Part shown: positions 1 through 5,177 of the stretch, in pieces | Position numbering within the stretch: the stretch's first letter is position 1 | Layout of the letters: each line of letters starts with the position of its first letter | Source of the DNA: Chloroflexota bacterium | GTDB taxonomy: Bacteria; Chloroflexota; Anaerolineae; DTPP01 | Reading direction: 5' to 3' | Assembly (NCBI GenBank): GCA_012514615.1 | Contig: JAAYZY010000098.1 | Coordinates: forward strand, 1-5,777 | Length of the DNA: 5,777 nt | The notes under the pieces: generated by a model | The model's input: the letters and a program-made list of their open reading frames with translations, nothing else | The model's database searches: none | Told to the model about the DNA's origin: nothing | Made by a program: the position numbers and the translations under genes

Positions 1-1
1 C

Positions 2-517
2 GTGAGCAACCCCACCAAGGGGTTCCAGTTCCTCAACGCCCTGCGGGAGGAGGCCGGCGCGGAGATCACGCCCATCTCCCCAGCCAGCATTCGGCAAGCG
101 CTGCGTCGCCTGCGGGATGGGGGGGTCGTCTTCACCGGCGTGGACTACCCGGCCGGCTCCGGGCGCATCCCCCTGCGATTCTTCGGCCGCACCGCCCTGC
201 TGCCCACCGGCCACGTGCGTCTGGCCCTCATGAGCAACGCGCTGCTCCTGGTGGTCTTCGTGCTGCCCCGAGAAGGGGGCGGCTACACCTTGCACGCGCT
301 GCCGCCGTTGGAGCTGATCCGTCTGGACGACCGCCGAGAAGAGGAACGGGTCAACGCCGAGCGCGTCTTGCGCCTCCTGGAAGAGTGGATCGGGGCTCAC
401 CCGGAGCACTGGTTCATGTTCCTGCCGGTCTGGCCAGAGCTGCTTCCGGCCCGCTACCGCCGGCCGGAAGAGGGCGTCCACCCCGTAGACGCAGAGAACA
501 CGGAGAAGAACGCATAG
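2..517 (+). CDS. Lysophospholipid acyltransferase family protein (LpxL/HtrB/PatA-like), C-terminal part, 5' truncated
   Basis: The frame is open from the window edge to a TAG stop, giving 171-172 residues of what is normally a protein of about 290-310 aa. The start is probably outside the window; the GTG at position 2 need not be a real start. The visible part matches the second half of Kdo2-lipid A acyltransferase / PIM acyltransferase proteins: a 'lrdGGVVFTGVDYP' strand, then 'IPLRFFGRTALLPTG', an 'LALMSNA' helix, a 'VVFVLPR' strand and the late 'NAERVLRLLEEWIGAHPEHW' helix that corresponds to the 'PEQW' signature. The catalytic HX4D/E motif would lie upstream and is not visible. The family transfers acyl chains to glycolipids at the inner face of the cytoplasmic membrane. 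The ending 'WFMFLPVWPE' differs from the 'RRWK' type of true LpxL and is closer in style to PatA-like enzymes, so the substrate may not be lipid A. The gene lies 40 nt upstream of tex on the same strand. Confidence 0.82.
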   Translation: MSNPTKGFQFLNALREEAGAEITPISPASIRQALRRLRDGGVVFTGVDYPAGSGRIPLRFFGRTALLPTGHVRLALMSNALLLVVFVLPREGGGYTLHALPPLELIRLDDRREEERVNAERVLRLLEEWIGAHPEHWFMFLPVWPELLPARYRRPEEGVHPVDAENTEKNA

Positions 518-557
518 GAGCAAGGGAAGCCCGAAGATTGCCATTGAGGAGAAGAGT

Positions 558-2723
558 GTGACCATCGACTACGCCGCCGTCATCGCCGTCGAACTGAAGG
601 TCCGTTCCGGGCAGATCGCCCAGGCCATCGCCCTTTTCGACGCCGACAACACCGTGCCGTTTGTGGCCCGCTACCGCAAGGAGGCCACCGGCGGGCTGGA
701 CGAAAGCCAGCTGCGCATCACCCTGGATCGCCTCACCTACCTGCGCGGCCTGGACGCCCGCCGCGAGACCGTGCTGCACAGCATCGCCGAACAGGGCAAG
801 CTGACTCCCGAGCTCCAGGCTCGCCTGGAAGGGGCTCAGACGCTGCAAGAGGTGGAAGACCTCTACCTGCCGTACCGCCCCAAGCGGCGCACCCGAGCTA
901 CCGTGGCCCGGGAGCGGGGCCTGGAGCCTCTGGCTCAGACCATGTTGGCCCAGACCCTGGAGGAGGGTGACCTGGCCGAGGTGGCCGCGCCGTTCCTCAG
1001 CGACGAGCTGCCCAGCCCCGATGACGTCTATGCCGGGGCCAGAGATATCATCGCCGAGGCGGTGGCCGAGGATGCCGACGTGAGGGCCGAGGTGCGTCGC
1101 CGCACCCGCGACGAGGCCTGGGTAGACGTGGCCGTGGCCGACCCGGCCAAGGACCCCCGCGGCGTCTACCAGATGTACTACGAATACAGCGAGGAGATGC
1201 GCCAGACGCCGCCGCACCGCCTGCTGGCCATCAACCGCGGCGAGCGTGAGGGCGTGCTGAAGGTGCGCGTGTCGGCCCCGGAAGAGCGCCTGGTGGAGTG
1301 GATGGCCCAGGGGCAGATCGCCAACCCCCGCTCCATCTTCGCCCCACAGATCCGCCAGGCCGTGGAGGATGGCTACCGCCGGCTGCTGGCCCCTTCCATC
1401 GAACGGGAGCTGCGCGCCGAATCCACCGCGGCGTGCGACGAGCACGCCATCAGCACCTTCAGCCGCAACCTGCGTCAGCTCCTGCTGCAGCCGCCGCTCA
1501 AGGGCCGAACCGTGTTGGGGGTGGACCCGGGCTTCCGCACCGGCTGCAAAGTGGCGGTCGTCGACGCCACCGGCAAGCACCTGGGCGGAGCGACCATCTA
1601 CCCCCACGAGCCGCAACGACGCTGGGACGAGGCCAAGGCGACCCTGCACGGCCTGCTGGCGGAGCACGGCGCTACCGTCATCGCCATCGGCAACGGCACC
1701 GCCAGCCGCGAGACCGAACGCCTGGCCGCCGAGGTGATCGCTGAAGCCGCCGACCCCCAGGGGCTGGCCTATGTCATGGTCAGCGAGGCTGGGGCGTCGG
1801 TCTACTCGGCCAGCGAGCTGGCCCGGGCCGAGTTTCCCGACCTGGACGTGAGCATGCGCGGGGCGGTCTCCATCGGCCGCCGCCTGCAAGACCCCCTGGC
1901 CGAGCTGGTGAAGATCGACCCCCAATCCATCGGCGTGGGCCTCTACCAGCACGATGTGAACCAGAAGCGCCTGGCCGAGGCGCTGGACGCGGTGGTGGAA
2001 AGCGCCGTGAACCACGTGGGCGTAGATGTGAACACCGCCAGCGCCCCGCTGCTGGGCTATGTCTCCGGGGTCAGCAAGCGGGTGGCGGCGGCAGTGGTGG
2101 CCCACCGCGACGCCCACGGGCCGTTCCGAGGGCGGGATGAGTTGCGCAAGGTGAAGGGGCTGGGTGAGAAGACCTACGAGCAGGCGGTCGGCTTCCTCAA
2201 GATCCCCGAGGCGGCCAACCCCCTGGATAACACCTTCATCCACCCGGAGAGCTACCCGGTGGTGGAGCGGCTCTTCGCTCGCCTGGGCGTGCAGGGCCAC
2301 GAGCGAGACCTGCCCCGGCGCATCGAGGCGCTGCGGAGCCAGGGCGACCTCAAGGAGCTGGCTCAGGCCCTGGCCGTGGGCGAGCCGACCTTGGCCGACA
2401 TCCTGGAGGCCCTGGCCCGGCCGGGGCGCGACCCCCGCGAAGACCTCCCAGCCCCGCTCCTGCGCCAAGACATCCTCTCTCTGGACGACCTGCACGAGGG
2501 GATGGTGCTCATGGGCACAGTGCGCAACGTGGTAGACTTCGGCGCGTTCGTGGATATCGGCGTCAAGCAAGACGGCCTGGTGCACATCAGCGAGCTGGCC
2601 GACCGCTACGTACGGGACCCCTTCCACGTGGTGAGCGTGGGCGATGTGGTGCAGGTGCGGGTGCTGAAGGTGGATGGAGAGCGGGGACGCATCGGCCTGA
2701 GCATGAAGAGCCTGCCGGCCTGA
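558..2723 (+). CDS. tex: Tex family transcription accessory protein / S1 RNA-binding protein
   Basis: Complete 721-aa protein, close to the size of B. subtilis YdcI and other Tex proteins (about 720-790 aa). The GTG start at 558 is supported by GAGGAG at 546-551, 6 nt upstream. Domains in order: N-terminal helical Tex_N region with helix-turn-helix (about 1-190, including 'FVARYRKEATGGLDE'); central helices; a YqgF/RNase H-like domain starting near residue 317 ('LGVDPGFRTGCKVAVVD'); the Tex signature 'GVGLYQHDVNQ' near 457 and 'GVDVNTAS' near 488, leading into tandem helix-hairpin-helix motifs (about 490-560, 'LRKVKGLGEKTYEQAVGFLKI'); and an S1 domain (about 640-720, 'GMVLMGTVRNVVDFGAFVDIG' start, 'GLVHISEL'). 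Tex proteins bind RNA and associate with transcription; in Bordetella Tex was linked to toxin expression, and in other bacteria to fitness and virulence. The YqgF domain is thought to be catalytically degenerate in this family. No frameshift or missing domain is seen. The gene probably shares an operon with the upstream acyltransferase and ends at the 2750-2780 hairpin. Confidence 0.97.
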   Translation: MTIDYAAVIAVELKVRSGQIAQAIALFDADNTVPFVARYRKEATGGLDESQLRITLDRLTYLRGLDARRETVLHSIAEQGKLTPELQARLEGAQTLQEVEDLYLPYRPKRRTRATVARERGLEPLAQTMLAQTLEEGDLAEVAAPFLSDELPSPDDVYAGARDIIAEAVAEDADVRAEVRRRTRDEAWVDVAVADPAKDPRGVYQMYYEYSEEMRQTPPHRLLAINRGEREGVLKVRVSAPEERLVEWMAQGQIANPRSIFAPQIRQAVEDGYRRLLAPSIERELRAESTAACDEHAISTFSRNLRQLLLQPPLKGRTVLGVDPGFRTGCKVAVVDATGKHLGGATIYPHEPQRRWDEAKATLHGLLAEHGATVIAIGNGTASRETERLAAEVIAEAADPQGLAYVMVSEAGASVYSASELARAEFPDLDVSMRGAVSIGRRLQDPLAELVKIDPQSIGVGLYQHDVNQKRLAEALDAVVESAVNHVGVDVNTASAPLLGYVSGVSKRVAAAVVAHRDAHGPFRGRDELRKVKGLGEKTYEQAVGFLKIPEAANPLDNTFIHPESYPVVERLFARLGVQGHERDLPRRIEALRSQGDLKELAQALAVGEPTLADILEALARPGRDPREDLPAPLLRQDILSLDDLHEGMVLMGTVRNVVDFGAFVDIGVKQDGLVHISELADRYVRDPFHVVSVGDVVQVRVLKVDGERGRIGLSMKSLPA

Positions 2724-2749
2724 TCCGGGCCGACAGACGCCAGACGCGG

Positions 2750-2780
2750 CTGGCCCCCGGGTTGCGATCCCGGGGGCCAG
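2750..2780. terminator. Hairpin between convergent tex and peroxiredoxin genes, probable bidirectional terminator
   Basis: CTGGCCCCCGGG at 2750-2761 is perfectly complementary to CCCGGGGGCCAG at 2769-2780, with a 7-nt loop (TTGCGAT). It sits 27 nt after the tex stop and 40 nt after the peroxiredoxin stop, in the 97-nt gap between two genes that point at each other. Neither side is followed by a clear T run (only GGGTTTG on the plus side), so it is not a textbook intrinsic terminator. Its symmetry and position make a shared transcription end or an RNA 3' end stabiliser the simplest reading. Confidence 0.7.
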
Positions 2781-2820
2781 ACCTGGGTTTGTGGGAACTT
2801 GCCATGTCCGATCTAGGGGG

Positions 2821-3294
2821 CTACTGCAGGGAGCGCAGAACCTCCAACGCTTCGTTCAGGTCGGGCAACTGCCCGATGGGATAGACCTTGGCGAAGCGGA
2901 CGATGCCTTGCTTGTCCACCACGAAAACCGCACGCTCGCTGAACCCTTCCTTACGCCGAATGCCGAACTTCTCGGCCGTCTGCGCCTTGGGCTCGAAATC
3001 CGAGAGCAAGACCAACTTGCTGATGCCCAGGGCTTTGGCCCAGGCCGTCTTGCTGGGCAGCGGGTCCACGTTCATCCCCAAAGCCACCGCATCCAGCTTC
3101 TCCAGCTCGGCCTGGCTCAGTTCCAGGTTGAGCATCTGGGCTCCACAGACCGAGGTCCAGGCCAGCGGGTGGAACGACAGGATGACGTGCTTCTTCCCCT
3201 TGAACTCGCTCAAGCTGACCTTCTTGCCATCGATGGCCGGCAAGGTGAAATCCGGTGCAGCCTCGCCAACTTTCGGAATGTGCTGCTCTGCCAT
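2821..3294 (-). CDS. Peroxiredoxin (AhpC/TSA family), single-cysteine type
   Basis: Complete 157-aa protein with a thioredoxin-fold peroxiredoxin layout: '[34 protein letters not shown]' at the N-terminus, the active site P43-x-x-x-T47-x-x-C50 ('PLAWTSVC'), and the conserved active-site Arg at R121 ('SERAVFVVD'). These enzymes reduce hydrogen peroxide, organic hydroperoxides or peroxynitrite in the cytoplasm through the peroxidatic cysteine. C50 is the only cysteine, so no resolving cysteine exists in the chain; it must be recycled by an external thiol or partner (1-Cys mechanism, as in AhpE-like or some Prx5/BCP-like proteins). The ATG at 3294 is preceded by a long purine tract (complement of 3301-3313, GGAGAGGAGAGGG), a strong ribosome binding region. 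It lies 93 nt downstream of a small gene on the same strand and converges on tex. The subfamily cannot be fixed from sequence reading alone. Confidence 0.95.
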   Translation of the reverse strand: MAEQHIPKVGEAAPDFTLPAIDGKKVSLSEFKGKKHVILSFHPLAWTSVCGAQMLNLELSQAELEKLDAVALGMNVDPLPSKTAWAKALGISKLVLLSDFEPKAQTAEKFGIRRKEGFSERAVFVVDKQGIVRFAKVYPIGQLPDLNEALEVLRSLQ

Positions 3295-3316
3295 GGTGTT
3301 CCCTCTCCTCTCCTGG

Positions 3317-3325
3317 TATCTATAT
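3317..3325 (-). promoter_or_regulatory. Possible -10 element for the peroxiredoxin gene
   Basis: The minus strand carries overlapping -10-like hexamers TATAGA (3319-3324) and TAGATA (3317-3322) about 23-30 nt upstream of the peroxiredoxin ATG, in an AT-rich patch that stands out in this GC-rich window. No convincing -35 hexamer is found at the right distance. If used, the leader would be very short, containing little more than the ribosome binding site. Confidence 0.25.
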
Positions 3326-3387
3326 GCCCTGGTAACCGATGCTGATCGTCATTCAGGTCAGGATATCGCCGCTCTGCCCGGGAAACG

Positions 3388-3597
3388 TTAGACAGCGCAG
3401 GAAGGTGCAGACGGCCGGACGAAGCGGCAGCTCAGAGCCGTCACCTCCTGGCGCACCGCTGCAGCTATCCGCTCCAGCAAGCTCTCTTGAGAGGCGATAC
3501 TGCGGCGGCCTTCCTCCACCGTACGCGCGATCTCCAGGTTCCGCTGCGAATGCCTTGTCTTGGCGATAACCTCGGCAGCATATGCGATGTCACTCAT
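3388..3597 (-). CDS. Hypothetical small helical protein, 69 aa
   Basis: I do not recognise a family. The support for a real gene is an ATG at 3597 with AGGAGA at 3605-3610, spaced 7 nt, and a TAA stop. The product is polar and charged, and residues 4-52 look mostly alpha-helical ('IAYAAEVIAKTRHSQRNLEI' and 'SQESLLERIAAAVRQEV'). The tail after residue 55 is less ordered, with two cysteines (C57, C67) and two prolines. No signal peptide or membrane segment is visible. It lies upstream of the peroxiredoxin on the same strand with a 93-nt gap, so the two could share a transcript. It could also be a non-coding stretch; reading frames are easily open by chance in GC-rich DNA, although the ribosome binding site argues against that. 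Confidence 0.5.
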   Translation of the reverse strand: MSDIAYAAEVIAKTRHSQRNLEIARTVEEGRRSIASQESLLERIAAAVRQEVTALSCRFVRPSAPSCAV

Positions 3598-3683
3598 GGT
3601 TCGTTCTCCTGATTCCCTAACCCCATCCTGGGGGATCGATTCCAGTTGAGCCTTCTTGGCTTCACTTGTCTTTTCCTGCCTTC

Positions 3684-3710
3684 AACATACCTGACCACAT
3701 ATGAGTGCAA
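3684..3710 (-). promoter_or_regulatory. Weak candidate promoter for the 69-aa gene
   Basis: On the minus strand TTGCAC (3705-3710) is followed after 15 nt by TATGTT (3684-3689). Each hexamer is only a partial match to the housekeeping consensus and the spacer is short, so this is a weak call made mainly because the stretch is AT-rich and lies about 90 nt upstream of the small gene's start. Confidence 0.2.
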
Positions 3711-3748
3711 CTTCTTACCTGGCGAATGGGGAGAGGCTAGACGGAACC

Positions 3749-3795
3749 GGCCACCCGCCCCGGCGTAGGGGGCGCCGGGCAGGCGCGGGTTGGCC
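3749..3795. repeat. Imperfect GC-rich inverted repeat
   Basis: A nested imperfect stem: GGCCA (3749-3753) pairs with TGGCC (3791-3795), CCCGC pairs with GCGGG inside it, and CCCGGCG (3759-3765) pairs with CGCCGGG (3773-3779) around a 7-nt loop, with a few unpaired bases between the blocks. It lies downstream of the membrane protein gene, beyond the perfect hairpin at 3830-3857, and could be a second structure at the 3' end of that transcript. Confidence 0.4.
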
Positions 3796-3829
3796 GACCC
3801 ACCGCCGCAGCCTGCCCGCGTCCAACGCA

Positions 3830-3857
3830 GCAGGGGCGACGCTCGCGTCGCCCCTGC
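3830..3857. terminator. Perfect 12-bp palindromic hairpin downstream of the membrane protein gene
   Basis: GCAGGGGCGACG (3830-3841) is exactly complementary to CGTCGCCCCTGC (3846-3857), with a 4-nt CTCG loop. It begins 41 nt after the stop codon of the minus-strand membrane protein gene, where a terminator or 3' stabilising hairpin is expected. No T run follows on the minus strand, so Rho-independent termination is uncertain. The 'AGGGGCGAC...GTCGCCCCT' shape resembles palindromic interspersed repeats that I recall being common in many environmental bacterial genomes, so it may be a dispersed REP-like element. Confidence 0.55.
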
Positions 3858-3898
3858 ATCCGTTCGTAGCCTGGTTCAGGGCCGCCCAGGCCGTGCGC

Positions 3899-4423
3899 TC
3901 ACTTGGCCGCCAAGTCCGACGACGACCCTTGCCGCATGGAGTGGTAGACCGCCGCGGAGGCGGCAGCGATGGCGGCAAAGATGAGGGTGGAGAAGACAAA
4001 GGAGAAACAGCCGCCGACAGCAGCGCCCAGCGTCAGGTTGCGGGGGCTCATGACCGTCTTGGGGTCCATGCCGTAGCGCTGCATCTCTTGGAGCGCCTCA
4101 GGGGGCAAGTTGCGGTACAGGAAGTCCGTTCCCCTGGCCGCGCCGACGCCCAGGGCTGCCTGAACCAGCGAGATCACCGTGCCCACGATGCTGCTGGCTG
4201 CCCCGGTGACAGCCCCGGCGGCCGCCGCCAAGCCGGCCGCTTTGCCGCCGGTCTGCAGAGGCGGCTCGCTCAGCCGCACCACCAACATGCCCACAGCGAT
4301 GGCCAAGGCCAACAGCCCCAGGCATGAAATGACGGACCCTACACAGGGGATGATCCCCACGATTTGCAGGCCGGCGGCCACCGCCGCACCGATCAGAGCT
4401 GCTCTCCACGCTGCATTGGTCAT
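3899..4423 (-). CDS. Hypothetical multi-span membrane protein, 174 aa
   Basis: I do not recognise a named family. The start at ATG 4423 is chosen because GGAGGG lies at 4430-4435 with 6-nt spacing; an in-frame TTG at 4489 would add 22 residues but has no good ribosome binding site. The protein has hydrophobic stretches at about residues 8-26, 28-49, 62-96 (rich in Ala and Gly, with small-residue spacing as in glycine zippers) and 130-160, so three to four membrane spans are likely. A short polar segment (about 97-128, 'RNLPPEALQEMQRYGMDPKT') separates the third and fourth, and a hydrophilic tail (161-174) ends the chain. Four cysteines (27, 34, 139 plus none clearly paired elsewhere are certain; only these three are seen) lie in or near hydrophobic segments. 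It has its own promoter at 4507-4535 and a hairpin after its stop, so it looks monocistronic. A phage role such as holin is possible from the neighbourhood but its size and layout do not prove it. Confidence 0.75.
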   Translation of the reverse strand: MTNAAWRAALIGAAVAAGLQIVGIIPCVGSVISCLGLLALAIAVGMLVVRLSEPPLQTGGKAAGLAAAAGAVTGAASSIVGTVISLVQAALGVGAARGTDFLYRNLPPEALQEMQRYGMDPKTVMSPRNLTLGAAVGGCFSFVFSTLIFAAIAAASAAVYHSMRQGSSSDLAAK

Positions 4424-4447
4424 GGCATTCCCTCCATTCGAACTGTC

Positions 4448-4520
4448 GCCTGGCGTCAAGCATCCCATGCCAAGCCATCCTTGGCTCAACTCCGGTCCAT
4501 GGAGACAGTGTACGCCAGGC
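4448..4520. repeat. 9-bp inverted repeat flanking the membrane protein gene promoter and leader
   Basis: GCCTGGCGT at 4448-4456 is the exact reverse complement of ACGCCAGGC at 4512-4520. One arm lies in the promoter spacer and touches the -10 box, the other in the leader; the centres are 64 bp apart. Each arm contains the near-palindrome GCC-N-GGC. They could be paired operator sites, or arms of a long-range hairpin in read-through RNA from the sigma gene. Confidence 0.35.
4469..4485 (-). other. Small hairpin in the leader of the membrane protein gene
   Basis: In the predicted leader (about 4500 to 4424) GCCAAG and CTTGGC form a perfect 6-bp stem around a 5-nt loop. It is about 45 nt upstream of the start codon and does not cover the ribosome binding site, so a regulatory effect is not evident. 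Confidence 0.3.
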
Positions 4521-4535
4521 TCCCGGCTTTGTCAA
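4507..4535 (-). promoter_or_regulatory. Strong sigma-70/sigma-A type promoter for the membrane protein gene
   Basis: The minus strand has a perfect -35 hexamer TTGACA (4530-4535), a 17-nt spacer (4513-4529) and a -10 hexamer TACACT (4507-4512, four of six consensus positions). Transcription would begin near 4500, giving a leader of about 76 nt before the ATG at 4423. The -35 box overlaps the TGA stop codon (4532-4534) of the upstream sigma factor gene, so the membrane protein gene begins a separate transcription unit. Confidence 0.7.
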
Positions 4536-5158
4536 CCGCCCTCTAGCGCCGCCAGAGCCTGCCACAACCGCCGGCGGGCCGAACGCAGGCAACGGTCCAG
4601 CGCCGCCGGCTCGACCCCCAGGCGTCGGGCCGCCTCCCCCACGGGGTAGCCCAGGGCATCGCGCAGCCAGAGGGCTTCCTGCTCGTCTGGCGGCAGGCGG
4701 CGCAGCGCGGCCTGCACCCACGCTGCCGTCTCAGCCTGCAGGGCCGCGTGGGCGGGGTCGTCGCAGGGGCCGGCCAGGGCATCGAAATCAGCTTCCTCAT
4801 CGTCGCTTGGGGTCAGGGCCTCTTCCCTCGGCCGGGTGCGCTGGCGCAGGGGCGGTCGGCGCAGCACCCGGGAGAGAGCCAGCGGCAGGTAGTAAGCCCA
4901 CCTCTGCAACGGGTCATAGCCCTCTTGGGGCCCTCCGTCCATCAGCCACCGGTGGAACTGCTCGTAGAGGTCTTGTAGCAGGTCGTCGGCGTCGTAGAAA
5001 GCGGCGGTCGCGCCCCCCAGGCGAGCCAGGGCCGGGCGGGCGCGGGCCCGGGTGATGGGCAGGGCCAACCGCCACAGCTCGGCCAAGGCGCTGGCCTCGC
5101 CAGCGCGGGCCTGCGCCGCCAGAGCCTCCAGGTGGGCCTGATTGTGCTGCCGGGCCAT
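4532..5158 (-). CDS. Sigma-70 family RNA polymerase sigma factor (ECF-like)
   Basis: A 208-aa protein with the two-domain layout of ECF sigma factors. Region 2 (about residues 22-101) includes 'DADDLLQDLYEQFHRWL', matching the 'DAEDLVQEvF...' core-binding helix, and 'LQRWAYYLPLALSRVLRR', matching the later region 2 helix. An acidic linker follows (about 112-135, 'EEALTPSDDEEADFDAL'). Region 4 (about 147-204) has 'ALRRLPPDEQEALWLRDALG' and the helix-turn-helix 'YPVGEAARRLGVEPAALDRC' for -35 recognition. The start at ATG 5158 is favoured because GGGGAGG lies at 5165-5171 with 6-nt spacing; an in-frame ATG at 5173 (213 aa) has no well-spaced site. The gene follows the terminase-like gene by 4 or 19 nt depending on start, which points to co-transcription and probable translational coupling. 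No anti-sigma gene is adjacent; the next protein downstream is membrane-bound but has its own promoter and does not resemble an anti-sigma factor. Confidence 0.85.
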   Translation of the reverse strand: MARQHNQAHLEALAAQARAGEASALAELWRLALPITRARARPALARLGGATAAFYDADDLLQDLYEQFHRWLMDGGPQEGYDPLQRWAYYLPLALSRVLRRPPLRQRTRPREEALTPSDDEEADFDALAGPCDDPAHAALQAETAAWVQAALRRLPPDEQEALWLRDALGYPVGEAARRLGVEPAALDRCLRSARRRLWQALAALEGG

Positions 5159-5164
5159 GGCGCG

Positions 5165-5171
5165 CCTCCCC
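5165..5171 (-). promoter_or_regulatory. Ribosome binding site deciding the sigma factor start
   Basis: GGGGAGG on the minus strand, 6 nt before the ATG at 5158. It overlaps the alternative ATG at 5173 and lies just after the terminase TGA (5178-5180), so ribosomes finishing the terminase would end right at this site. Confidence 0.6.
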
Positions 5172-5177
5172 ATGCCT

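Larger units (their letters stand above)
3598..3898. other. Intergenic region between the membrane protein gene and the 69-aa gene
   Basis: About 300 bases with no gene I can support. Its composition is split. The part nearest the membrane protein gene (about 3740-3898) is very GC-rich and holds two hairpins (3749-3795 and 3830-3857). The part nearest the small gene (about 3640-3720) is clearly richer in A and T and is where a promoter for the minus-strand small gene would be expected. Short open frames here on either strand lack a ribosome binding site and recognisable protein features. Confidence 0.6.

Noticed and set aside
414..2627. A 737-codon open frame antisense to tex.
   Set aside because: It is a shadow caused by GC-rich codon use in tex. 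Its translation is low-complexity (rich in His, Gly, Leu, Gln, Val) with no recognisable domain, while the plus-strand frame is a full Tex protein.
2791..3391. Open frames on the plus strand across the peroxiredoxin gene.
   Set aside because: They lie opposite a clear peroxiredoxin with intact active site and have no ribosome binding site or family features.
3701..4327. A 208-codon plus-strand frame across the gap and the membrane protein gene.
   Set aside because: It has low-complexity composition and no ribosome binding site, and it is antisense to a minus-strand gene that has a promoter, a ribosome binding site and membrane segments.
4424..4489. N-terminal extension of the membrane protein from a TTG at 4489.
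   Set aside because: There is no suitable ribosome binding site, whereas the ATG at 4423 has GGAGGG at ideal spacing.
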